Source of the DNA: Polysphondylium violaceum
Taxonomy: Eukaryota > Evosea > Eumycetozoa > Dictyosteliales > Dictyosteliaceae
DNA: 44,259 nucleotides
Direction: 5' to 3'
Assembly (NCBI GenBank): GCA_000277445.1
Contig: AJWJ01000152.1
Location: 1 to 44,259, forward strand
The notes beneath the pieces were generated by a model, which was given only the letters and a program-made list of their open reading frames with translations, was not told the DNA's origin and did not search any database. Both the position numbers and the translations under genes were made by a program. Shown here piece after piece: positions 1 through 9,936 of the stretch (within the stretch, counting starts at the first letter, position 1; each line of letters begins with the position of its first letter).

Positions 1-309
1 TTTTTTTTTGATGACCGCCAAAAAATAAGGAAAAAAAAAAAAACTTTTTTTTTTAAAAAAAAATCAATCCGCCCCAAACGAGTCTTATTAGTAGATTTCT
101 CTCATTGGTTTAGTTCACGCCTCACATAGATCAACACCACATAAAAAGGACTTAGTCTGTCATATCAAGCTTTTATTTAGATTTAAAATTATTCGACCCC
201 TCGGTTCATTCAATAGTTTCTAAATCTCAAATCACACTTTTTATCACACACATCTTTTTTAAAAACGACACACACTCAATCTATAAATATACACAAACAA
301 TAATATAAA
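1..309 (+). promoter_or_regulatory. Upstream region of the SRPBCC-methyltransferase gene
   Basis: No coding sequence is seen. The stretch starts with T and A runs, then a CCGCCAAAAAA element at 15-25, which resembles half of an E2F-type box (TTTTGGCGG on the other strand). It continues with moderately AT-rich DNA and CACACA-containing leader sequence. A TATAAATA lies at 282-289, only about 20 bases before the ATG, so it may be leader rather than a working TATA box. The A-rich bases before the ATG at 310 fit dictyostelid start contexts. Confidence 0.4.
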
Positions 310-1701
310 ATGGTTTTAATTCAAACTACCTATAACCCACAACCAATTGAAGTCAAAGCTTCAGTCGAAAAAGTTGTTGCCTTTTTATTAGATGTCCCAA
401 CTTTATCCAAGTGTTATCCATTTGTTGAAAAAGTCGAAGCTGTCAAACCAGGTATCTACAAATGGACCATGCAAGAACGTAAAGTTGGTAGCATCCAAAT
501 GAAAGCTTTCCACATCTCTAAATACACCAAGGTTGGTAACAACGTTGTCCAATGGGAAAACGTCCAAGGTGGTAACATGAGCTCCATCGGTAAATTCACC
601 GTCACTGCCAAGGGTGCCTCCTCCACCATTGCCGTCGAAGCCACCGTCGAAACCGACATTGAAATTCCAAAGCTTTTGGTTGGTTTTGCTCGTACCATGG
701 GTAACAGAGAAATGGCCCAATCATGGGATGCCTACGTCCAATCCATCAAAAAGACCATCGAATCTGGTTCCGTCGTCAAGGTTGCTCCAGTCGAAGACGT
801 TGTTGTCAAGGATCAAAAATTCGAAACCGTCCGTTTAAAGGAAGAAAAGAGAGTCGAAAACTACAACACCATGGTTTCTGACTATTACGATATTGTCACT
901 GAAACCTACCAATCTGGTTGGGGTAACCACTTCCACTTTGCTCCATTCAAGAACGCCACCGAAACCCTCGAAACCGCCGTCACCCGTCTTGAACATCAAG
1001 TTGCCGACAGTGCTCGTATCACCAAAGACAGTTTGGTTCTCGATGTTGGTTGTGGTGTTGGTGGTCCAACCCTCGAAATCTGCAAATACACTGGTTGTCG
1101 TATTCGTGGTCTCAACATCAACAAAAAGCAAGTTGGTATTGCCACTCAACGTGCCAAGGATTTGGGTGTCTCCGACAGAGCCTCTTTCGATCACGGTGAT
1201 GCCATGAAAATGCCATACCCAGACAACACCTTTGACGTTGTCACTTTCTTTGAATCCACCTGTCACATGCCAGACAAAGCTGCTTTCCTCAAGGAATGTT
1301 TCCGTGTCCTCAAACCAGGAGGTCGTCTCTCTGGTTCTGAATGGTTACAATGCGTCAACCCAACCGAAAAAGATATCGTCCAATTCATTGAACCAATCTG
1401 TGCCCATCACTCTGTTCCACACATGGGTTCCCTCCAATCTTACCGTAAGATGATGGAAGATGCCGGTCTCTATGTCCACATTGCCATGGATCTCACCCAA
1501 GAAGGTGACATTCTCCGTAACTGGGAAATTCTCGACGGTAAGACCATCAACACCTTCAAAGCTCTTCCAAAAGGCTCTGTTGACCCAACTATTGAAATGA
1601 TGATTTCAGGTGCTATTGCCCTTTCTGAAGGTGCTCGTCATGGTGCTTTTGTCTTGGGTAGATTCCTCGCCTCTAAAGATTTACCAAGAGCTAAATTATA
1701 A
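310..1701 (+). CDS. SRPBCC domain fused to a sterol-methyltransferase-like SAM methyltransferase
   Basis: Single exon, 463 residues. Residues 1 to about 155 look like an SRPBCC/START-like hydrophobic-ligand domain (cyclase/dehydrase type). Residues about 185-460 are a class I SAM methyltransferase of the sterol C-24/tocopherol methyltransferase group. Visible motifs are an aromatic stretch ending FHFAP (about 208-212), the SAM-binding LDVGCGVGGP (244-253), an STCHMPD block equivalent to the ATCHAPD of sterol methyltransferases, RVLKPGG, and a C-terminal EGARHG segment like the end of plant sterol methyltransferases. The codons are strongly biased to C-ending forms, unlike the neighbours, which suggests high expression. 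Ordinary dictyostelid sterol methyltransferase is shorter and lacks the N-terminal domain, so this is probably a paralogue with a bound or delivered lipid-like substrate. The substrate is unknown. The gene ends 161 bases from a convergent SR-protein gene. Confidence 0.85.
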   Translation: MVLIQTTYNPQPIEVKASVEKVVAFLLDVPTLSKCYPFVEKVEAVKPGIYKWTMQERKVGSIQMKAFHISKYTKVGNNVVQWENVQGGNMSSIGKFTVTAKGASSTIAVEATVETDIEIPKLLVGFARTMGNREMAQSWDAYVQSIKKTIESGSVVKVAPVEDVVVKDQKFETVRLKEEKRVENYNTMVSDYYDIVTETYQSGWGNHFHFAPFKNATETLETAVTRLEHQVADSARITKDSLVLDVGCGVGGPTLEICKYTGCRIRGLNINKKQVGIATQRAKDLGVSDRASFDHGDAMKMPYPDNTFDVVTFFESTCHMPDKAAFLKECFRVLKPGGRLSGSEWLQCVNPTEKDIVQFIEPICAHHSVPHMGSLQSYRKMMEDAGLYVHIAMDLTQEGDILRNWEILDGKTINTFKALPKGSVDPTIEMMISGAIALSEGARHGAFVLGRFLASKDLPRAKL

Positions 1702-1862
1702 ACAATTCATCATCATTGTTATAGACAAACTCTCACAAATTGTATACAGTATTATTACTTTCATTTATTCTTTTTTTCTTTAATAAACAATAGTATACAC
1801 TATTAAATTATTATTGTATTATTAAATCTTTTATCTCTTTATTTATTCATCACATTTACTTT

Positions 1863-3277
1863 TTATCTACTAATATTTATTTGATCAGCTCCATCTGATA
1901 TAATCTTGGATTTCTTTCTTGAGGAATATTTATCATTAAATTGTTTAGTATTATTTTTTGATCTACTTCTTGATCTACTTCTAGATCCATTATCATTATC
2001 ATCATCATTACTACTATTACTTGATCGACTTGGTGATCTATTGTTGTTTTTATATTTCATATTATTGGTCTTGTTGTTGTTGCTGTGATGATGACGGTGA
2101 TGACCTCCTTTGTATTGTTTTTTATCATTACTTCTACTATTTGATCTACTTCTAGATTTATCACTACAACTACTATCATCACCACTGCTATGATTACTTA
2201 AACTTCTTTCTCTTTCTCTTGATCTTTCTTTTCTCTTATAATTTCTTTTCTCTCTGTTTCTATCTCTAGATCTTGATCTTGATCTACTTGAGCTTCTATT
2301 TCTTTTTTCATGATGATTACTACCATTGTTATTATTATTATTATTACTATGATTATTATTGTTTCTATTTCTATCTCTAGATCTTGATCTTGATCTACTT
2401 CTATTGTCATATCTATTTCTCCTTCTATCTATAGAATTACTACCGTTATGATGATTTTGATAGTTGTTATTACTATTATTATTATTGTTAAATCTATTAC
2501 CATTACCATTAGCCCTTCTATTGTTATTGTTATGGTTATTCATTCTATTATTATTGTTATTGTTGTTGTTGTTATTATAATTATTATTTGAGTTTCTATT
2601 ATTACCATGATTGTTATTGTTTCTATATTTTAATCTATCATCATTTGAATCATTTGCCTCATTTAAATTACTAGCAACATACTCTACAGTTATAACATGG
2701 CCTTCTATATTCTTGCCATTTAAAGTCTCTAAAGCTAATTTAGATTGACTTGTGTTTTCATATTGTACAAAACAAAAGTTCTTTTTCATTTGAATCCTTT
2801 TAATGGTCCCAAAAGGTTCACAGAGTTGTTCAATATTGTGAAGAGTTGTTTTAGATACATTATAGTTTACAATAAAAATAGAACTACAGGGTTCAATTTC
2901 TTTTGGATTTTTTTGAATATTCTTACTATTATAGATTGAAATTAATACATATATTAATATTAAACTCTATTGGTCAAGTCTGTATGTTAAGTAACTTACT
3001 TTTCACCTTTGGCAAATTGAACAGTTATATTTCTACTTTTAAAATCAGATTTGTGTAATGAATCTATAGCTTTTTGACCCCCTTCCTCTTCCCCCTTGGC
3101 TAAAAAGATAAAGGCATATCCACTTTTAATTTCAATTTTCTCAACTTTGCAAAATGGTAGAAAAATGTCTTGGATTTCAGAATAGTTTGTATTAAAAGGT
3201 ATATTTCCTACAAATATTGTTTTCCCTCCATGTTGACTATTACTATTGTTGTTGTTGTTATTATTATTACTATCCAT
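1863..3277 (-). CDS. SR-type splicing factor with two RRMs and a long RS domain
   Basis: Two exons, complement(3000-3277) and complement(1863-2925), with a 74-bp GTAAGT...TAG intron; 446 residues. A poly-Asn leader is followed by RRM1 (about 18-92; RNP2 IFVGNI, RNP1-like KSGYAFIFL). The split RRM2 (about 108-178) has RNP2 IFIVNY and RNP1 KNFCFVQY, and is complete only after splicing. Residues about 200-446 alternate Asn-rich spacers with RSRSRSRSRDR-type blocks, the RS domain used for phospho-regulated protein contacts in the spliceosome. The RS block and its poly-Asn spacer are repeated, which looks like internal duplication. By family it should act in nuclear pre-mRNA splicing, like metazoan SRSF4/5/6 or fission yeast Srp2. 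It sits next to another spliceosome gene (Dib1). The ATG at 3277 is the first in frame and has a good A-rich context. Confidence 0.88.
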
Positions 3278-4060
3278 ATATAATTATTATTACTTGTATT
3301 GTTGGTATGATGAGTATTATTATTATGTATTTTTTGTGTGATAGTTGAAGTTGGTTGTTAAGTTGAATATAGATGTATAAATTGAATTATGTGGATATAA
3401 AAAGTCTGTAAAGTGTATAAATAAAATTTAAAAAAAATAAACAACAAACCTCCTATTTTGTGTGATTCAACACACTCCCCAACCTTCATCTCACCAATCC
3501 AATCAATTCTTTCCCCCCTCCCCCCCAATAAAATTTGTTTTTTTTTTTTTTTTTTTTTATTTTTTAGAAAATAAATCTAAATCTTGATATATACACTATT
3601 CAAAAAGAGTCAATTTGTTGATTTATTATTACTTGAATGAAATTTCATTTCAAGTATCTATATCCTTTTAAAATTACTAATATTAATTATTTATTTATAA
3701 CTCCTAATTTGGTGATAGTACCTAAATATAAAAACTCATTTTATTAGTAATGAACTCTAAAGATGGAGAGACATGATTGTGTGCATTAGCAACAATGAAC
3801 AAAATTACATGTTTATTGGGTTTGGGATATTGATTGTTCACGTATCTTTTTTATCATTATTATTATATCTTGATTCACACCAATTTAGTTTTATTTTATA
3901 TGGGTATGAATTTATTTTTACCTAAAAAGGAATTGATTTCATTGAATTATTGATTGGGAAAAAAAATTGTAGAATCCATGAAAAAAAAATCTAAAAAAAA
4001 AATCCTTTTTCTAGTGATGGTGCAAAAGGGGGGTATGTTTTGGGGTCCACTGCCCAACAA
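3278..4060. other. Intergenic region upstream of the SR gene
   Basis: No coding sequence is recognised. It holds a C-rich tract with short CACACT elements (about 3470-3530), a long T run at about 3538-3560, a near-perfect palindrome at 3630-3656 (listed separately), and AT-rich DNA up to the last exon of Dib1. Both flanking genes are on the minus strand, so this stretch contains the SR promoter and the Dib1 3' end. Confidence 0.5.
3630..3656. repeat. Near-perfect 27-nt palindrome
   Basis: The arms TACTTGAA-TGAAA and TTTCA-TTTCAAGTA pair around the centre with one unpaired base. It lies about 355 bases upstream of the SR gene ATG. It could be a protein-binding site or a remnant of an inverted repeat; the function is unknown. 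Confidence 0.6.
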
Positions 4061-5178
4061 TCAATACATATATTTTGTAGAGAAATCTTTTGGTGAATTT
4101 ACTAGACCCTTTCCTTTTCTTGCACCCCTATAAACTGTTTCTATAATATCAATCATATCCTGCTTATTTGTCAATGGCCAATTAACTGGGAGTAAAATAA
4201 TATGGTTAATATAAGTGGGATGATCTTTATCCAGGTCTGTGTGTGTGTGTGAGGTGTGACTGTTTAATTTTAACCAGCCCCCGATGATTGATGAAATGGA
4301 ATGCGCATGAGTGTAAAAATATCACCACATGACAATACAATTATACTAAAAAAAAAAAATCTTGGGAAAAATTAAAATTTTTTTTAAAAACTCTGTGTGT
4401 GAATCACTGATTGAAAAGTGTAGAGAAGCGAAGGAACTGGACCCACTTTGCCCTGTTAATTAAAAGAATTCTAGATTACTTCTCTACTTTAATTTTTTTT
4501 TTTTTTTTTGTTAAATTACAACACATCATACATATATTAATTATAAATTTAAATATCCAAAAACCAACAATAACAACAGTTATATAATTGCTGACAACAT
4601 TAAACGAATTGGCACCAAAACACACCACACCAGTTGAATAAAAATAAAATAAAAACAAGGTAAATAATAAATTTATCCAATAGCACCACACTTACTTTTG
4701 TTATTGTTACCAGTGCCAAGATCTATCATAATATGCTTATTTCTATAAAAAAACATTGTCGTACAGGCATCATATAATTCATACATCTTGTTAAAATCGG
4801 GTACTTCTGTAATGTCCACCTATATATGTATATTGCATAATCCAATTAGTTTCTATTCTTTTCTAGTATCATTGTTTTTATTCTTTGATTGATCCAAAAC
4901 ATCCTAGGATATCAAAAGATCTCTAGTATCTACACATCTATATCTACTACATGCATGCATATTGTGATAGTGATATAATCGTAGCAAAAAACACATACAA
5001 CATATATTACACCCATGTTTTTAACCTTTTCAGCTATGGATGCCAAGGTTTCATCTTGTCTCATACAATCTGGGTCGTAGTCATGACCAAATCTAATAAT
5101 AACCACTCTATCCTCTTCAGTTACAATTGCTTGATCCACAGCCCAACCATTGGGAAGATGTGTTAAAAGATATGACAT
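4061..5178 (-). CDS. txnl4a: U5 snRNP 15-kDa protein Dib1/TXNL4A (thioredoxin-like)
   Basis: Three exons: complement(4999-5178), complement(4696-4819) and complement(4061-4185). The product is 142 residues, the exact usual length of this family. Exon 1 begins MSYLLTHLPNGWAVDQAI and ends in KNMGVIYV. Exon 2 encodes VDITEVPDFNKMYELYD and DLGTGNNNK. The last exon encodes INWPLTNKQDMIDIIETVY, then RGARKGKG and the terminal KDFSTKYMY. Dib1 is a thioredoxin-fold subunit of the U4/U6.U5 tri-snRNP that has to leave before spliceosome activation. It has no thioredoxin CxxC. Introns are 179 bp (4820-4998) and 510 bp (4186-4695); the second is far longer than others here. The phases agree (0, then 1). 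An apparent open frame at about 4476-4691 lies inside this intron and is not coding. Confidence 0.95.
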
Positions 5179-7438
5179 TTTCGTCGTCTATTTTGTAGTT
5201 GTTGTTCTTTTTCTTTCTTTTTTTACTTTACAAGTGCACCCAAAACACCCACACACCCAATTGTTGTTGTGCTTATTTCAAATTTACTATCTAAAAAAAA
5301 CAAAAAACCACAAAAAAAGAACACAATAGGGGTTGCAATGATAAAAATAGTAACTCCACCCTTGAAAAAAAATTAGTTGATATGCTTGTATTCTCAATAA
5401 CCAATCATGTTTTCTATTCAAGTCATTTCAACAAAAAAATGAAAAAAAAATGAAAAATTAAATTTATTTTGATTTTTTTTTTATTTTTCCCCTATATTCC
5501 AAATTTGTGTATAAATATATTGTGTTATGTTGTGAAAATTAATTCAATTCACAATTCAATTCCAAAACTGTTGTTGTTGTAGTTGTTGTTTGATATCATA
5601 CATTGCTATCACACACATTTTCATCACTTTCACTCACCCCACCCCACTACCACTCATACACCCACCATCCAACCAAAATTATCTCCTGCCATTAATAAAT
5701 TAGTACCAATAAATCTCAGTATCATATTCACTTATTGGTGTTAAATCATTTTTTTTTTTTAATTTTACTGTTCTTATTGCTCCAAAATCTTCTTTTGCAG
5801 CACCCACCTTGATCCCAACTTGGCATAGACAAATTCATTCAAAAAAAAAAAAAATAACTAATCTCACAAACACACTCTAATAGAAGGTAAGGAAGTTTTT
5901 TCTCTTTTTGTATCTTTTAATTTCTTTTTTTTTTTTTTTTCTTTCATACCCCCATGTGCCATATTATCATAAAATTTTTGCTTTTTTTTATTTTTGTCAA
6001 ACACACCTCAAATCAGTAATTGAAATTGGGGGTGAGTTGCTATTATTATCTATCCCCCCTTATTGATTTCTTTACACTACGATTTGTTTTCCCCATTTAA
6101 TTTTTTTTTATACCCCACCTACTTTACTCTCTCACCTCATATATTTATATACAATTTTTTTCACACCCACCCCCCCCCTAATCCCACATCTTACCTACCT
6201 CTATTCATTACAGCACACCACTCCAAAATTAAATTGAATTATTCAATTTAAATAATCAAAATAATCCTGTCATGTGAAAATTGGAAATTTCAAATCCATA
6301 TTTCCTCACCCCAAAAATAATAATAATATTACTTGCTCACATAGACACACACAACACACCTCTCACTCTTTTCCATTATAAATTTATTTTAATTTACAGC
6401 GATAGAGATTCAATCAATTTAAATTTACTCACTCTCCATCTTTAACTTTTTTTTTTTTTTTGTTTATTTTCTTTTTTATCATAACATAATTCAATTTGGT
6501 TTTTATATCACTAGTTGCTAAATCACAAACAATCATCATTATCAATAATACTTGCATTATAGTAAAAGTAAAGTAGTTGGTACTCTTATTATTATTTATA
6601 AAACATGATACACATCATCTCCATATCACCATTCTATCACATTTCCATACTCACCATAGTAGAGATTGAATCAATTTTATCACTTTTAATCATAAAATCA
6701 TTTGTGGCACTCATACATACTTGATTTATGTGATCTTGTTTGGTATCCTCTTTTATTCATTTTTTTTGTTTTTTTTTTTTTCTACGCTGCCAAACAAGTC
6801 TCAATCTTTGTTGTGCATGCCAAAAACATGTGATTTTTAAAAGAAATCAAAAAATTGCAATTTTTTTTAATTTTTTTTTTCAAAATAATTTTTTATTATT
6901 AATTTATTGCATCAGTTGGTGTGCTTGATTTTATCTACTTTCTACATTTTTAGAAATTTCCATAGTTTTTATATTAACAACACCCCTTTTTTTCATTTTA
7001 GAATAATCGGCGCGGCATTATCTCTCTATAAACTAAATCACATATATCAAAATATCCCAATCAAAAAAAATATATTAATTTAATATTAATTTAATTATTA
7101 TATTTTTTATTTAAATTGTGATAAAAGGCCCCCTTTCGTCTAATCTGCAATTTAATTAATGGTTTTAGAAATTTCATAGTCATACCACTCATTCAATTTC
7201 AAAATACTTTTTCTACACAATTTTTTTTTGTTTTTATCATTTTGTGTAAAAATTTTCCACTCTTGCTCAAACACACCACCCCTCAAAATCTTAATTTTTG
7301 TAAAAAGAAACATCATTTAGTAATAATAGTATTTTAATCATATTATCATACACTTTACATTATTATCATAATAATATACCAATATTGTATAAACAACTCA
7401 ATATATAATAATTAATATCGTATATAAAAAACAATAAG
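5179..7438 (+). promoter_or_regulatory. 2.3-kb divergent upstream region, pyrimidine/CA-rich
   Basis: No convincing coding exon is found on either strand. The plus strand is rich in T and C runs and in CA elements: CACCC repeats at about 5237-5260, CACTCACCCCACCCCACTACC at about 5629-5649, and a CACACCCA-plus-poly-C tract near 6161-6179. CA-rich blocks of this kind resemble sites of the dictyostelid developmental factor GBF; that is family knowledge, not shown here. A canonical splice donor (GAAG then GTAAGG) sits at 5886/5887 with no coding frame and might end a 5' untranslated exon of the gene at 7439. Slightly more GC-rich islands occur near 6781-6835 and 7005-7025. Confidence 0.4.
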
Positions 7439-7770
7439 ATGGCATTTTTATTAAATTATAATTTTCAACTCAGAAATTCCAATGGAGGAATTTCAGCTCA
7501 TCCATTTTTTGTCAATCAAAGATCTCCACCAAAAAAATATACTCTTAGTCACTTTGATGATAGTTTTCCATTAGACAATCAAACTATTAGACCAACTATA
7601 AGAGACGAAGATGATTTTAAATATGGCGGTGGTTTTCAAAAACTTGATACTGTTGAAGGTATATATAACTTATGTTTTTTAAATATACATGCTTTATTTA
7701 TAAATATACCTAACAGAGAAATAATTTTATTATAATAGATCAATTAATGTTCGTTATTGATGATATATAA
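7439..7770 (+). CDS. Small hypothetical protein, 83 residues
   Basis: Two exons, 7439-7658 and 7739-7770, with an 80-bp GTATAT...TAG intron. I do not recognise the family. The protein begins MAFLLNYNFQLRNSNGG, has a charged middle (RPTIRDEDDFKYGGG) and ends MFVIDDI. It has no clear signal peptide or membrane segment. The AAACAATAAG before the ATG is a good dictyostelid start context. An alternative ending is possible: if the second exon is spliced from 7753 to 7981 in the same phase, the protein would end DKSSHKNFPFQIDQFLVF. However, that donor (GTTATT) is weak. A long CA-rich upstream region suggests developmental control (inference). Confidence 0.6.
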
Positions 7771-8394
7771 ATGTTCTATTGTATTAATATTATCATTCAA
7801 CATCAACTACAACTATTATAATTCCGTCAACTATATCAGTTTTAACTTTTTCTCAATGTTACATCATATCTTAACAATCACTACTTTTTTTTTTTTAATT
7901 TAAAAAAAAAAAATAATACCAATAATCTTGTAAATAACAATAACAATAATACAACAGCAACAACTCAACAAAAGAAATAGGATAAATCCTCTCACAAGAA
8001 TTTTCCTTTTCAAATTGATCAATTTTTGGTTTTTTGAAGAAAAATGTAAATCCCATAATGTAAAAACAAATTTATCTATATTTGATCAATTTCAAGACAA
8101 CAAGATCTTTCGCGGTGTTCGAAACTTTAAAGTTTAAGGATTGCTGCATTTAAATCTAGTGGTATTTCGAAAGAAAAACCAAATGATCAAACGATGTCAA
8201 TGGTTTAAAGTGGTACAATATTAGTCTACAACAAACCCCTTTTTTTATAAAATAAAAAAAAATATTATTTGTACATAATATTTATACATATTGATTATTA
8301 ATTGTTCATAGACTTGTATTTTAAGTGTTGAAATATAAGTGCTCAAACAAATAGTAAGGCAATAATGTTTTTTTAAAATATACACAATATATGT
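7771..8394. other. Unexplained stretch: possible alternative exon, decayed gene or ncRNA
   Basis: After an AT-rich first part, 7920-8240 has a more balanced composition. On the plus strand, 7981-8037 can encode DKSSHKNFPFQIDQFLVF after a good-looking acceptor (AAATAG at 7975-7980). About 20 protein-like codons ending EKPNDQTMSMV lie at about 8135-8206 in another frame, and a third open frame of about 60 codons without ATG covers 7934-8136. A hairpin (AAACCA...TGGTTT) and a 14-bp AAACTTTAAAGTTT palindrome are also present. I cannot decide between a decayed gene, alternative exons and an RNA gene. Confidence 0.3.
8051..8058 (+). promoter_or_regulatory. DUSE-like box TCCCATAA
   Basis: Matches the published dictyostelid upstream sequence element, (A/T)CCCA(C/T)AA, found about 60 bases before many small RNA genes. 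About 60 bases downstream the sequence becomes less AT-rich (TTTCGCGGTGTTCGAAAC at about 8108-8125), as would be expected for an RNA gene. An eight-base match alone is weak evidence, and the same stretch is open in one reading frame. Confidence 0.3.
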
Positions 8395-9048
8395 TTATTC
8401 AACTTTTTTATTATTATGAAAATCATTTCTTTCTTGTTCAAGTTTTAAAGCCAATTCTTTAAATAAAGGATGGGTAAATCTTCCTCTTGTCGAGTTGAAA
8501 AATGAATCCAATTTCTTTTCAGGTTGTTGTTTCTCATATTCAAATGCTTGAACAATCATTTCAAATTTATCAAAATCTTTGACCAATTTTGCTTCGTTGG
8601 TTGTGTTTTCTTCATACTCTTGCCAGAGATTGAGTATTTCTTGTGCAACTGGTTTAGATAGATTGTTTGTAATTTCAATCATTGCATTCTTTTCTAAATC
8701 GTGTTTCTCTTGATTGGTAATCTTGTCATCTGGTGTAAAATCGCCTACAATAGATTCACCCAAATCGTGAACCAATGACATTTTAATACATTTCATCTTG
8801 TCAATTAAACTTCCATCATTTGCTTTAATATCATTATCTAAACACAACCCCATCATTCCCATTCTATACATATGATCACTGACTGATTCTGGTAATATTA
8901 TACCATTTCTAACCCATCCTGTTCTTTTTAATGTCTATAATAATGATTAATTATTATGAATCACTATTCAACAAATGTAGTGTACATCTCTATATACCTT
9001 TAGTTTACCAACGATTTTAAAAAACTCTAAATAATTTGTAACAGACAT
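8395..9048 (-). CDS. hddc2: HD-domain 5'-deoxynucleotidase, HDDC2 family
   Basis: Two exons, complement(8998-9048) and complement(8395-8934), with a 63-bp intron; 196 residues. Exon 1 gives MSVTNYLEFFKIVGKLK, and exon 2 continues TLKRTGWVRNGIILPESVSD. Metal-binding residues of the HD fold are visible: H38 in SDHMYRM, H73-D74 in LVHDLGE, and D139 in KDFDKFEM. The segment IVGDFTPDD matches the IVGD-P-D block of human HDDC2 and yeast YBR242W/YGL101W. Family members remove phosphate from deoxynucleoside 5'-monophosphates. A start at the internal Met39 would lose the first histidine, which is why the spliced upstream start was chosen. The gene is divergent from the coiled-coil gene with 148 bases between the two ATGs, so they may share a promoter. 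Confidence 0.9.
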
Positions 9049-9196
9049 GATTGATGATCGCTTCGTTTTTATATATCGACACAACGAAAATATGCATTAA
9101 TTAGTTTTTTTTTTTTTAATTTTTTTCATTACTTTTTTGAATATTTTGAGAAATGATCATTTTTTAATAATTATTATTTCTTCTTTTTTGATTATT

Positions 9197-9891
9197 ATGG
9201 ATAAAGAGATATCGATTACTATACAAAAGAAATATAATGATTTTCAAGATTTGTAAATGTATACACTTTGATTATCTTGCTTTACATAATTATTAATATT
9301 ATCTTTAGAATAGGAGAAATTGATTATTTAAATGAAGAATGCTGTGAAAAATTAGAGACGATAAGTAATTTTATATCAACAATCGTCGATAGTAAAGAAA
9401 AGTTGAAAATTAAATTAAAAGAGCCTATGTATCAAATTAAAAACTACTTGGATAATATTGAAATTAAAATTGAGAAAATGTATTCCGTCATACACGAATC
9501 AAAATCTTTAATATCCTTCAACAAATTAAATGATATAAATGTAATTTTTAACTATAGATAACCTTTTAGCCGATAAAGTTCTAATTGTAAAAGTTATAAA
9601 TACTAGTTGTTAAATTATAGAGGTAAATTAAAATCAGAAGTATCAGTTAATGATTTAATAGAGTTTATGAATATCAATGTATATTATACAGAACAAGACT
9701 ATCAAATGAAATTAAATATATTTATTAAAGATCTTTTCCAACAACAACAATCGCAGGAATATAGTTTTGATATAGCAAAGATTAAAAATTCAATTTTATT
9801 ATTTAGATCAAAGACACTCATGAATCAAGATCATTTAGATTATGTAACATCAAGAATTAACATTTATAATTCAATTTTAAAAGAACAATAA
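9197..9891 (+). CDS. Hypothetical coiled-coil protein, 190 residues
   Basis: Three exons, 9197-9252, 9309-9540 and 9607-9891, with introns of 56 and 66 bp. The phases fit (2, then 0). The protein starts MDKEISITIQKKYNDFQDL. It is mostly helical, charged and rich in Lys, Glu, Ile and Leu, with heptad-like stretches around residues 20-85 and 130-185. No catalytic motif, signal peptide or membrane segment is seen. I do not recognise the family; a small subunit of a larger complex is possible but not supported. The acceptor chosen for exon 3 is ACTAG at 9602-9606, because using the later TTATAG would give an immediate stop. The gene ends only 45 bases from the convergent glucokinase gene. Confidence 0.7.
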
Positions 9892-9936
9892 ACCAACAAA
9901 TATATATATACTGTGTTTATTTATTCCATTTGTAAT

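Noticed and set aside
403-1266. Minus-strand open frames across the methyltransferase gene
   Set aside because: They are mirror frames of a strongly codon-biased gene and have no independent support.
4285-4410. Possible C/D-box snoRNA (TGATGA ... CTGA) on the plus strand within the Dib1 intron
   Set aside because: It is antisense to the intron, the box distance is too long and no closing stem is seen.
4476-4691. 71-codon minus-strand open frame with hydrophobic residues
   Set aside because: It lies inside the second intron of Dib1, in a T-rich stretch; splicing to the real last exon gives the exact family sequence and length.
6063-6928. Two 62-codon plus-strand frames in the 5.2-7.4 kb spacer
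   Set aside because: They are rich in Phe, His, Pro and Thr from T/C tracts, without any conserved-looking segment.
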